Of a stretch of 64,000 nt of DNA, positions 44,111 through 52,332 are shown piece after piece. The first letter of the stretch is position 1, and every line of letters starts with the position of its first letter. Location of the stretch: positions 315,864 through 379,863 of the forward strand of contig NZ_BMUT01000007.1 of assembly GCF_014650335.1 (NCBI RefSeq). Direction: 5' to 3'. Both the position numbers and the translations under genes were made by a program. Under the pieces are notes generated by a model. The model made no database searches. It was not told the origin of the DNA and saw nothing but the letters and a program-made list of their open reading frames with translations. Source of the DNA: Streptomyces hiroshimensis (GTDB taxonomy: Bacteria; Actinomycetota; Actinomycetes; Streptomycetales; Streptomycetaceae).

Positions 44111-44628
44111 GACGGTTGACCTCCTGACAAGGGCAGCAGCACGCAGAGGCCGCCGCCGTGCGATGTGGTGCACCGGGGGCAGGGCACCGGCAGCCGGGCG
44201 ACGGTCATCGTGGTGCCCTCCGCCGTCCGCCACACGGGGGTGAGCTCCATGCACCAGGTGCCCGAGAGCCGCCGCTCGGGCGGCTCGTCCAGCCTGAGCA
44301 GGGCGTGCCTGCGGGGCTCCGCGACGGGTCCGGCGCCGGGGAGGGCCGCACACCCGGCCCTGCGCACGTGCCACCAGAGGCGGGCGGCGACGGGCGCGGG
44401 GTGGACCACGAGCGTGCCGACTTCCCTGCCCTCGAAGCCCAGGACGGCTTCCCGGAAGCCGTCCTCGGTCCGCGAGGACCAGTCCAGGCCCAGTGAGCAG
44501 AGCCAGTCCCCGCCCTCGCCGGCGGCACCGCAGCCGGGCGAGACCAGCACCAAGGCGCCCTCCTCGGCGGCTGCTTGCACCCTTGCGTAGGACGCGGCCG
44601 CCGCGGAGGCGGCTGACGCCGCGGGCAC
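44107..44628 (-). CDS. Unknown protein of the GTPase/M48 operon
   Basis: A protein of about 173 residues; the start is uncertain. I used the GTG at 44628; a longer frame begins at 44814 and overlaps the previous gene. That overlap region contains degenerate tandem repeats of about 24 bases that translate as V-T-R-G-D-T-A-S-like units. Near the C-terminus there is a C-P-R-C pair followed by H and C, which could bind zinc. No family is recognised. It is translationally coupled to the M48 protease. Confidence 0.6.
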   Translation of the reverse strand: MPAASAASAAAASYARVQAAAEEGALVLVSPGCGAAGEGGDWLCSLGLDWSSRTEDGFREAVLGFEGREVGTLVVHPAPVAARLWWHVRRAGCAALPGAGPVAEPRRHALLRLDEPPERRLSGTWCMELTPVWRTAEGTTMTVARLPVPCPRCTTSHGGGLCVLLPLSGGQPS

Positions 44629-44702
44629 AGTGCCCCGTTGCGTCGCCGTGCCTCGTCGCGTTGCAGGGTTCCCTCGCGTTACGGATGCAGTGTCCCCTCG
44701 TG

Positions 44703-45578
44703 TTACGGGCGCGGTGTCCGCCCGCGGAGACGACGCCGGCGGCTGCACACCCGCCAGGCCAGCACGGCCACCGCCACGCACCCGGCGGCCGCCGCCGGCG
44801 TCCAGGCCCGCCATCCGCTCGCCCGGGCGGACACGGCCCGGGCTGACGCTTTTCCCTGGATCGCCACCGGATCGGGCCGGAACCTCTCGCCTGCACTGTC
44901 GGCCAGCACGATCAGCCGTTCCCCGGACCGCGGCCTCGGCACCTCCTCATAGCGTCCGAGGCTGTTGAGGAGCAGGGCCCGCCCCGGGACGGTGCCGGCC
45001 AGGAGGGCGCGGACGTGTGCGTGGAAGCCCGCCCGCGCCTCCTCTCCGCACAGCGCGGCGACCCAGGAGCCCTCGGGCAGGGAAGACACCTTGCCGGACA
45101 GCGTCTTGGCGGACGACGAGGTACCGGGGCGCTCGACGGCAGAGCTCGCGTAGGCCTGCACGGCGGCATCCAGCAGGGCTTCGGCGGAGCACCGGTCGGC
45201 GAACAGCCCGGCCACGGCCTCCTCGTCGAAGACGCGGTCCAGGCAGGCCGCCGCCTCGGGTGCGGTGGGCGCGCCCGCCTGGTCGCCCGCGCGCTCCTCG
45301 ATCAGGGAGGCCGTGAACGCCGTGCCCGGCTCCTCGCCGCAGGAGCCCTCCAGCGCGAGCGAGAGCCGGATCGGGGTGCCCGTCACATCGTCACGCGAGG
45401 TGGGCACGCCCCCGACGTAGGCCCGCCAGCGCCCGTCGCCCGCCTCGACCAGCAGCACGGGATAGTCGAAGTCGGCGCATTCGCCGTACTCCTCCCACCA
45501 CCGCTTCTCAGGAGCCTGCGGGAAATAGGCGTAGTCCTCCTGCCTGCGCCGGCCCCTCGTCAGTACGTGTGCCCGCAC
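44703..45578 (-). CDS. Tail-anchored membrane protein of the GTPase/M48 operon
   Basis: A 291-residue protein from the GTG at 45578, with AAGGAGG upstream. The long soluble part (1-255) is acidic, with Trp/Tyr-rich residues near the start (Q-E-D-Y-A-Y-F-P, R-W-W-E-E-Y). One hydrophobic helix (about 262-280) is followed by a very basic tail. The family is not recognised. It lies 38 bases after the GTPase-like gene and probably anchors or senses for the complex. Confidence 0.7.
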   Translation of the reverse strand: MRAHVLTRGRRRQEDYAYFPQAPEKRWWEEYGECADFDYPVLLVEAGDGRWRAYVGGVPTSRDDVTGTPIRLSLALEGSCGEEPGTAFTASLIEERAGDQAGAPTAPEAAACLDRVFDEEAVAGLFADRCSAEALLDAAVQAYASSAVERPGTSSSAKTLSGKVSSLPEGSWVAALCGEEARAGFHAHVRALLAGTVPGRALLLNSLGRYEEVPRPRSGERLIVLADSAGERFRPDPVAIQGKASARAVSARASGWRAWTPAAAAGCVAVAVLAWRVCSRRRRLRGRTPRP

Positions 45579-45616
45579 GGTGGTTCCTCCTTCCCCTCGG
45601 CCGCCACGGCTGCCGG

Positions 45617-46771
45617 TCACAGTTCACGGACGCGCGAGCCGAAGGGGCGCGCGGCGAGCTCGTCGACCATGCGCTCGAAGTGCTCCAGCTTGCGCTGGGC
45701 ACGCCGGGCCCGCGCGCCGGTGGCGCGCCGGTTCTCCGCCAGCTGGGCCTGCGTGCCGTCGAGCCACCTCCTGACCCTCTCGATGAAGGGGCGCCGGATC
45801 TGCGCCTCCTCCTCGACCTGCCTGTGGGCGTCCGTCGCCTCTTCGGCGAGCGCTTCTTCCGCCGTCCGCCGGGCTTCGGCAAGGACGCGGCAGACGGCGA
45901 TGAGGATGTCCTCGGCGCCCACGACGGAGATCTCGCCGGGCTGCCGTACCCGGAACTCGGCCGAGAGCTGGAGGCCGTCGCCTTCGTCGTCGGGCACCCA
46001 GGCCGGGTCCCCGGCGAGCTCCACACAGCCGAGGGTGTCCAGCGGGCAATAGAGGATGCGGGCGTGCGGGGCGTTCATCCGGACGATGTCGCACATCCGG
46101 GAATAGGTTTTGCTCACGGCCTCGGCGAGTTCGGCCGCGCGGTCCTGCGAGCCTCCGTTGTCGGCGAAATAGCTCTCGCATTTCATGGGCACCAGGAGCA
46201 GCAGGGCCGGCTCTTCCTGCGCGTACTGCCGTTCCGTGGCCCAGTCCTCCGCCACGGATTCCACTTGGGCGATCTTCAGCAGTTCGGGAATGGCCCGGTG
46301 CTGTTCCGCGTGCCGGGCGGACATGAGCACCGGGGAGTCGACGGGGACCAGCAGCACCGTGCTCTGCGCCATGAATTCCCGGCAATCGCGCCACGTGTCC
46401 TCCGGGCGCTTGGTGTCCTGCCCCGGGCTCAGCCAGCCGCCCGGGAAGTCCAGCAGCGTGAGGTGGACGGCGACGCCGGCGATCCCCGACTCCAGGGCCA
46501 GTTTGTAGTACGACGCGCGGTCGGTGCCGCGCAGCGCCTGCTTGCGGAACGAACCGGCCCGGACGGCGCCTTCCAGTTCGTTGCGCCGCCGCATCACGGC
46601 GTCTTCCGTCCAGGTGTCGCGGGTGCGCAGCGCCGCGGGCAGCCGCGCGAGAATGCGCGGTGCGTCGGTGATGAGCGATACGATCAACGAGGTCTTGCCG
46701 ACCCTGCTCGGGCCCACCACGCTGACGCCGAAACCGAGTTGCCCCTGTGGTCCGGCCGGAAATGCGTCCAC
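45617..46771 (-). CDS. P-loop GTPase-like protein
   Basis: A 384-residue protein; the GTG at 46771 is chosen because a GGGGG-rich site precedes it and little sequence before it is conserved. The Walker A motif is G-P-S-R-V-G-K-T-S (20-28). The switch II-like D-F-P-G is at 108-111. The specificity motif seems altered (V-P-M-K-C-E near residue 200 in place of N-K-x-D). The C-terminus is a long charged helical region (about 290-384), likely a coiled coil. It resembles the small GTPases found in multi-gene conflict or signalling cassettes. It is the first gene of the minus-strand unit, divergent from the CHAT-WD40 gene. Confidence 0.75.
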   Translation of the reverse strand: MDAFPAGPQGQLGFGVSVVGPSRVGKTSLIVSLITDAPRILARLPAALRTRDTWTEDAVMRRRNELEGAVRAGSFRKQALRGTDRASYYKLALESGIAGVAVHLTLLDFPGGWLSPGQDTKRPEDTWRDCREFMAQSTVLLVPVDSPVLMSARHAEQHRAIPELLKIAQVESVAEDWATERQYAQEEPALLLLVPMKCESYFADNGGSQDRAAELAEAVSKTYSRMCDIVRMNAPHARILYCPLDTLGCVELAGDPAWVPDDEGDGLQLSAEFRVRQPGEISVVGAEDILIAVCRVLAEARRTAEEALAEEATDAHRQVEEEAQIRRPFIERVRRWLDGTQAQLAENRRATGARARRAQRKLEHFERMVDELAARPFGSRVREL

Positions 46772-47076
46772 TGCTCTCTGCCCCCGTCCCCCGGATCCGC
46801 CCCGGAGAGAAGCGGGGCGGGTCACCCAGCATTGCACCGGGAGCGCTCCGGAGCGCCCTGCTTACCGAAGGCGCGGTGTGAAAGCGCGGCGCACGGTGCG
46901 CAGCGGGGGCGCACTATCGAGCGAATGCGCCGACCGGTCGGGAGTCACCCGGGACTCCGCGGCCCCGATGGCGATATTCCGTGCCGGGTATCTGCTCCCG
47001 CGGCGAGGAAAGCCCTACCATCAGGCAGACATTCGCTCCGGCGCGCGGGCGACAGAGAGGCTCGGGGGAAGCGCAT
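46772..47076. other. Divergent intergenic region, GTPase-like / CHAT-WD40
   Basis: There are 305 bases between divergent starts. G+C is somewhat lower around 46960-47030. Promoters for both arms must be here. No gene and no clear repeat is seen. Confidence 0.5.
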
Positions 47077-49404
47077 ATGGAGGCGCTCGATTTCCATGTC
47101 TCCGTTTACGCCACCGGGGGCGTGCAGTTCGCGACGATCCGCACCGACGGCGGCAGGAACACCACGGTGGAGGGACCGCTCGTGACGGACTCCCCCCGGG
47201 TCCGCAGGCTGCTCGCCAGGGTCGCCGAGGCCGTGGGGCTGTCGTCGTCACGGCTCCCCGCCCTCCCCGCCCTCCCTGATGTGCACGAGGAATCGGTGCG
47301 TGAACTGGGCGGGCTGCTCTTCGCGTCGCTCTTCGACGCCGACGCCCGCAGTCTGCTCCTGGCGGCCAAGGACCGGGCGGAGCGCGAACGGCTGCAGCTG
47401 CGCGTGGTGCTCAACGTCCAGACCGCCCGGCTGGCGCAACTGCCGTGGGAGTTCCTCTACGACGAGGGCGCGGGGGAATACCTCGCGCTGGAACACCCCG
47501 TCGTGCGGGAGCCCCGGCTGCTGACCCAGGAGCGCCCCCTGGCCGTGACCGTGCCGCTGCGCGTCCTGGGCATGGTGGCCCTGCCGTCCGACCGTCCCCG
47601 CCTGTCCGCCGCGCAGGAGCGCCGGCAGCTGGAGGACGCTCTGCTGGGTCTGCTCGCCGACGGGGTCGTCGAGCTGTCCTGGGTGCCCGGCGAGAGCTGG
47701 CGCGACCTCAAGCGCGCCTCGGAGGCCGTGCAGCCGCACGTCCTGCACTTCATCGGGCACGGCGGCGTGGACCCCGCGACCGGCAAGGGGACGCTGTCGT
47801 TCGCCCGCGAGGAGACCGGCGAGCACAGCGATGTGGGGGCGTCCGACGTCTCGCTGCTCTTCCAGGACTGCCATGCGCTCCGGCTCGTCGTGCTCAACGC
47901 CTGCCGGACCGGGTACGCCGATTCGCTGGACCCGTTCTCCAGCGTCGCGGCCTCCTTGCTGCGCAAGGGGGTGCCGGCGGTGACCGCCATGCAGTTCCCC
48001 GTCAGCGACCGGGCCGCCGTCGAGTTCAGCCGCACCTTCTACGCGGAGATCGCCGGGAACCAGCCCGTGCACCACGGCGTGACGGCGGCCAGGCGGGCCA
48101 TGCGGATCGAGCTGGAGGGGTCGCTGGAGTGGGGGACGCCGGTTCTCTACCTCCGCTCCGAGAGCGGGAGGATCTTCGACATCGCCCGACCGGCGGCGCT
48201 GAGCACGACGAGCCGGAGCGCCGAACCGCGGGAGCCCGGGGGCGCTCCTGCTCCCGTGCCCGTCCCTGTTCCCGGCCCCGCTCCCGCTCCCGCTCCCGTG
48301 CCCGGCCCTGCTCCGGAGCCAGCGCCCGGACCGCCCCCGGGGCCTGCCCGCGACGCGCGACGCAGGCGCCCTGCGCGACAGGCTTCTCCCGCCGCTGCGG
48401 CCGTGCGGCCCCCCGGGGCGGGCGCCGCGCCCGTCCGCCCGGTCCCGGGCCCACCTGCCCGCCTCCGGCCAGGGTTACGGCACGTCCGTACCGTCCCGTC
48501 CGCGTACGGCGTGCATTCGGTGAGCCTCGCGCCGCAGGGGCGGCTGCTGGCCATCGGCGGTGACAGCCGCTCCGTACGACTCGTCGACGTCCTCCGCGGA
48601 CGCGAAGAGCACACACTCACCTGGGACCGGCTCAGCTCCGGCGCCCGGTCCGTGGCCTTCAGCCCGGACGGGTCCGTCATCGCCGCCTCGGGAAGGCGCT
48701 CCGTACGGACGTGGGCGATCGCGGACAGGAGGCCGCAGGCCGTCATCGACCCCGGCGGCGACGCCGTCACCGGCCCTCGCCGGATCGCCTTCAGCCCGGA
48801 CGGCAGCCTCCTCGCCGTCGCGGGGTGGTCGAGCGCTGCCCTGTGGAACGCCGCGGACGGAAGGTTCGCACACCGGTTGCCGGTGCGCGCACCGGTCACC
48901 GATCTGGCCTTCAGCCCCGACGGGCGCCAGCTCGCCACCGTCGACAACGGGGGCCGGTGCGTGCTGTGGGACACCCGTGGCCGGTTCACCCCGATCCGCA
49001 CGTTCTCCTCTCCCGGCCCGCTCGGCGCCGTCTCTTTCAGCCCGGACGGCCGGCGGTTACTGACCGCGGGCGCCGGAGGATGCGCCCTCGTCCGGCGGGT
49101 GACGGACGGCGTGGAGGTCCGCAGGGTCATGCACCCGGGAACCCTCCACGCCGCTGCCTTCAGCCCCGACGGACGGCGGCTGGCGACCGGAGGGGAGGAC
49201 GGCAGGGCATGCCTGTGGTCCGTGGAGCGCACGACGGCGGACGAACGCCCGTGGGTGATCCGCCACGACGGGCCGGTCATGTCCATCGCCTTCAGCCGCG
49301 AGGGCCGGTTCGTGGCCACCGGCAGCACCGACCGCAGTGTCCAGGTATGGCAGGTGCAGGAAGAACAGAACGAACAGATCCAACAGAACCAAGGGGAAGA
49401 GTGA
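47077..49404 (+). CDS. CHAT-domain protease fused to WD40 beta-propeller
   Basis: A 775-residue protein from the ATG at 47077. Residues about 1-365 form a CHAT (caspase/separase-type) protease, with catalytic H228 in H-F-I-G-H-G-G and C276 in V-L-N-A-C-R-T-G. A proline/alanine-rich linker (about 370-465) follows, then six or seven WD40 blades (about 470-765) carrying repeated A-F-S-P-D-G units. CHAT proteases fused to sensor repeats act as effectors or activators in bacterial conflict systems. Two TTA codons (48475-48477 and 49057-49059) suggest bldA-dependent translation. It lies nine bases upstream of the next gene. Confidence 0.9.
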   Translation: MEALDFHVSVYATGGVQFATIRTDGGRNTTVEGPLVTDSPRVRRLLARVAEAVGLSSSRLPALPALPDVHEESVRELGGLLFASLFDADARSLLLAAKDRAERERLQLRVVLNVQTARLAQLPWEFLYDEGAGEYLALEHPVVREPRLLTQERPLAVTVPLRVLGMVALPSDRPRLSAAQERRQLEDALLGLLADGVVELSWVPGESWRDLKRASEAVQPHVLHFIGHGGVDPATGKGTLSFAREETGEHSDVGASDVSLLFQDCHALRLVVLNACRTGYADSLDPFSSVAASLLRKGVPAVTAMQFPVSDRAAVEFSRTFYAEIAGNQPVHHGVTAARRAMRIELEGSLEWGTPVLYLRSESGRIFDIARPAALSTTSRSAEPREPGGAPAPVPVPVPGPAPAPAPVPGPAPEPAPGPPPGPARDARRRRPARQASPAAAAVRPPGAGAAPVRPVPGPPARLRPGLRHVRTVPSAYGVHSVSLAPQGRLLAIGGDSRSVRLVDVLRGREEHTLTWDRLSSGARSVAFSPDGSVIAASGRRSVRTWAIADRRPQAVIDPGGDAVTGPRRIAFSPDGSLLAVAGWSSAALWNAADGRFAHRLPVRAPVTDLAFSPDGRQLATVDNGGRCVLWDTRGRFTPIRTFSSPGPLGAVSFSPDGRRLLTAGAGGCALVRRVTDGVEVRRVMHPGTLHAAAFSPDGRRLATGGEDGRACLWSVERTTADERPWVIRHDGPVMSIAFSREGRFVATGSTDRSVQVWQVQEEQNEQIQQNQGEE

Positions 49405-49413
49405 GGGGACCGG

Positions 49414-49875
49414 ATGGCTGAACCCGTGACCATGACCGCGCGTGTCTACTTCGATGCCGGGACCGGCGAGGAAGAGCGCAAGGCGCTGACCGACGGGCTG
49501 GCAGGGCTGGGGCTGAAGACGTACAGCGCGACGCTGGACGTCTTCAGGGGCGAGCCGCTCACCTGGCTCGTGCTCGTCGTGCTGCCGCTCAGCGGCTTCC
49601 TGCAGAACGTCGGGCAGCTCCTCGCCCAGGACGCCTGCACCGCTCTCAAGCGCATCCTCGGAGGTGCGCTGCGCCGCACCCCGGGCGAGCCGCCTGCACG
49701 GCACCGCCCGCTCCTGCTGGAGGACGTGGACTCCGCCGCCCGGATCCTCGTCGAGGCGGACCTGCCCGTGGCCGCCTACCAGCAGCTCCTCGAACTGGAC
49801 TTGCAGCCCTGGACGGGCCGGACGCTGTCCTACGACCGGGAGCGCCACTGCTGGAGCGGTTCGGCGGGCGAGTAA
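49414..49875 (+). CDS. Small one-TM protein downstream of CHAT-WD40
   Basis: A 153-residue protein from the ATG at 49414, with GTGAGGGGACC upstream. An alpha/beta-looking start (about 9-45, R-V-Y-F-D-A-G-T-G) is followed by one hydrophobic segment (about 50-68) and a soluble tail ending in acidic and polar residues. The family is not recognised. Small partner proteins with one TM often follow CHAT or caspase-like genes and may be targets or membrane effectors. That role is inference from position. Confidence 0.7.
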   Translation: MAEPVTMTARVYFDAGTGEEERKALTDGLAGLGLKTYSATLDVFRGEPLTWLVLVVLPLSGFLQNVGQLLAQDACTALKRILGGALRRTPGEPPARHRPLLLEDVDSAARILVEADLPVAAYQQLLELDLQPWTGRTLSYDRERHCWSGSAGE

Positions 49876-49928
49876 CCGTAGAGTCCGCAAGTAACCGTAG
49901 AGTCCGCGAGCAGCCGTAGGGTCTGCGG
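49871..49928 (+). repeat. Three tandem 19-bp repeats
   Basis: Units AGTAACCGTAGAGTCCGCA (49871), the same ending in G (49890), and a more diverged copy from 49909. They start inside the last codons of the gene at 49414 and run into the region before the phospholipase gene. The rest of 49929-50170 has no clear signal. Confidence 0.85.
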
Positions 49929-50170
49929 ACCGTACCCCCGCCGGGTGGCCGTCGCCGCCACCCGGCGCTGCCGCCCGGCGCCACGTCCGGCGCCACACCC
50001 CCACCCCCCCGCTCCTCGTGCCGCACAAGGGCTCCCCTTCTCCGGGCCCGTCCGCTACGTTCGCCTCGCGTACCGCGACCCGTCACACCGACGACACGGT
50101 CCCTTCCCCGGCGCTCGCTGCTCTTGGAACACCCGGATCCGGCCCCGACTCCCAAGAGGTCCTCAGACTC

Positions 50171-52228
50171 ATGCCTGAACTCAACCGGCGGCGATTCCTC
50201 CAGATCGCCGGCGCGACCGCAGGCGTCGCGGCGCTGTCGAACAGCATCGACCGCGCCGCCGCCATCCCCGCCCGCCGTCGCGCCGGCTCGATCCAGGACG
50301 TCGAGCACATCGTCGTCCTGATGCAGGAGAATCGTTCCTTCGACCACTACTTCGGCACGCTGAAGGGCGTGCGCGGCTTCGGTGACCCGCGCCCGGTGTC
50401 CCTGCCCAGCGGCAAGCCGGTGTGGTACCAGTCGGACGGGTCCAAGGAGGTGCCGCCCTACCACCCGGACGCCGAGAATCTCGGCATGCAGTTCATCGCC
50501 GGCCTCAACCACGACTGGGCGGGCGGGCACAGGGCCTGGAACCAGGGCCGCTACGACCAGTGGTTGCCCGCCAAGGGCACGGGCACGATGGCCTACCTGA
50601 CCCGGAAGGACATCCCCTTCCACTACGCGCTCGCCGACGCGTTCACCGTGTGCGACTCCTACCACTGCTCGTTCATCGGGGCCACCGACCCCAACCGCTA
50701 CTACCTGTGGACGGGGCACACGGGCAACGACGGCAAGGGCGGCGGCCCGGTCCTCGGCAACGAGGAGGCCGGCTACGACTGGACGACGTACCCCGAGCGG
50801 CTGGAGAAGGCCGGCGTCTCGTGGAAGATCTACCAGGACGAGGGCGACGGCCTGGACAAGGCGGGCTCCTGGGGCTGGATCGAAGACGCCTACCGCGGCA
50901 ACTACGGCGACAACTCCCTCCTCTACTTCAACAACTACCGCAACGCCAAGCCCGGTGAGCCGCTCTACGAGAAGGCGCGCACCGGCACGAACGTCAAGAA
51001 GGGCGGCGGCTACTTCGACGTCCTCAAAGCCGACGTCAAGGCGGGCAAGCTGCCGCAGATCTCCTGGATCGCCGCGCCGGAGGCGTTCTCCGAGCACCCG
51101 AACTGGCCGGTCAACTACGGTGCCTGGTACATCTCCCAGGTCCTGGACGCCCTGACCTCCGACCCCGAGGTGTGGAGCAGAACAGCCCTGTTCATCACCT
51201 ACGACGAGAACGACGGCTACTTCGACCACGTCCTGCCGCCGTTCCCGCCCGACTCCGCCGCCCGGGGCGCCTCCACCGTGGACGCCTCCCTCGACGTCTT
51301 CGCCGGGAACGCCCGCTACGGCGCCGGCCCCTACGGCCTGGGCCAGCGCGTGCCCATGCTCGTGGTCTCGCCGTGGAGCACCGGCGGCTTCGTGTGCTCG
51401 GAGGTCTTCGACCACACCTCGGTCGTCCGCTTCATGGAGCGCCGCTTCGGGGTGCGCGAGCCGAACATCTCGCCGTGGCGGCGTGCCGTCTGCGGCGACC
51501 TGACCTCGGCCTTCGACTTCCGGCTCTCGGACACGAAGCCCGCCGCGCTGCCCGGCACCGCGGCCTACGAGCCGCCGGACCGCAAGCGGCACCCGGACTA
51601 CGTGCCGAAGCCGCCGTCCGGCCCCTCCCTGCCCAAGCAGGAGAAGGGCTCGCGGCCGGCGCGCCCGCTGCCGTACGCCCCGCTGGTGGACGGCGCCGCG
51701 ACCCCGTCGACCGGGCGCTTCACGCTCACCTTCGGCGGGGGCGAGGCGGCGGGCGTGTGCTTCACGGTCACGTCCGGCAACCGCACGGACGGCCCCTGGA
51801 CGTACACGGCGGAGGCCGGAAAGAAGCTCTCAGACACCTGGAACACGGCCTACTCGAAGGGCACCTACGACCTGTCGGTCTTCGGCCCGAACGGCTTCCT
51901 GCGCACCTTCCGCGGGCCGGGCAAGGCCTCCGGCCCGGAGGTGACCGCCCGCCACGACGCCCGCACCGGGGGTGTCACCCTGACGATGACGAACGCGGGC
52001 GGCACCGACTGCCACCTGACGGTCACCGACGCCTACGGCGGCAGCCGCGAGACCTTCACGGTGCGCGCGGGCGGGCGGCTGGTCCATGCGGTGGACCTGC
52101 GCCGCAGCAAGCGCTGGTACGACCTGACCGTGGTCTCGGACGCGGACCGCACCTTCCTGCGCCGCTTCGCCGGGCACGTCGAGACCGGCGAGACGGGGGT
52201 GAGCGACCCGGCCATCGCCACGGTCTGA
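50171..52228 (+). CDS. Tat-secreted phospholipase C (phosphoesterase family)
   Basis: A 685-residue protein from the ATG at 50171. The Tat signal has N-R-R-R-F-L-Q and a cut near A-A-A-I. The phosphoesterase domain (about 45-470) has the family motifs E-N-R-S-F-D-H-Y-F-G, S-F-I-G-A-T-D-P-N-R and T-Y-D-E-N-D-G-Y-F-D-H-V. Two C-terminal DUF756 repeats follow (about 555-680), as in phosphocholine-preferring non-haemolytic phospholipases. It hydrolyses phospholipid head groups outside the cell, often under phosphate limitation. No clear PHO box was seen. A hairpin terminator follows. Confidence 0.93.
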   Translation: MPELNRRRFLQIAGATAGVAALSNSIDRAAAIPARRRAGSIQDVEHIVVLMQENRSFDHYFGTLKGVRGFGDPRPVSLPSGKPVWYQSDGSKEVPPYHPDAENLGMQFIAGLNHDWAGGHRAWNQGRYDQWLPAKGTGTMAYLTRKDIPFHYALADAFTVCDSYHCSFIGATDPNRYYLWTGHTGNDGKGGGPVLGNEEAGYDWTTYPERLEKAGVSWKIYQDEGDGLDKAGSWGWIEDAYRGNYGDNSLLYFNNYRNAKPGEPLYEKARTGTNVKKGGGYFDVLKADVKAGKLPQISWIAAPEAFSEHPNWPVNYGAWYISQVLDALTSDPEVWSRTALFITYDENDGYFDHVLPPFPPDSAARGASTVDASLDVFAGNARYGAGPYGLGQRVPMLVVSPWSTGGFVCSEVFDHTSVVRFMERRFGVREPNISPWRRAVCGDLTSAFDFRLSDTKPAALPGTAAYEPPDRKRHPDYVPKPPSGPSLPKQEKGSRPARPLPYAPLVDGAATPSTGRFTLTFGGGEAAGVCFTVTSGNRTDGPWTYTAEAGKKLSDTWNTAYSKGTYDLSVFGPNGFLRTFRGPGKASGPEVTARHDARTGGVTLTMTNAGGTDCHLTVTDAYGGSRETFTVRAGGRLVHAVDLRRSKRWYDLTVVSDADRTFLRRFAGHVETGETGVSDPAIATV

Positions 52229-52269
52229 GCCCGGCCCCGGCGCCGCCGGGGGTCCTGTGCGGCGGGTGA

Positions 52270-52296
52270 CGGGAGCCGCCACTGCGGCGGCTCCCG
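52270..52296 (+). terminator. Hairpin terminator after phospholipase C
   Basis: A perfect 11-bp stem (52270-52280 with 52286-52296) and a five-base loop ACTGC, 42 bases after the stop. The TTCG following the stem is a weak T stretch. Confidence 0.8.
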
Positions 52297-52332
52297 TTCG
52301 CGCCGCGGAAGAGAGCGGGGTAGACATGGGAT

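Noticed and set aside
49871..49928. CRISPR array
   Set aside because: The repeats are directly adjacent, 19 bp long and without spacers; there are no cas genes.
49929..50170. PHO box before phospholipase C
   Set aside because: No pair of GTTCACC-like repeats at 11-bp spacing was found, only one weak GTTCGCC.
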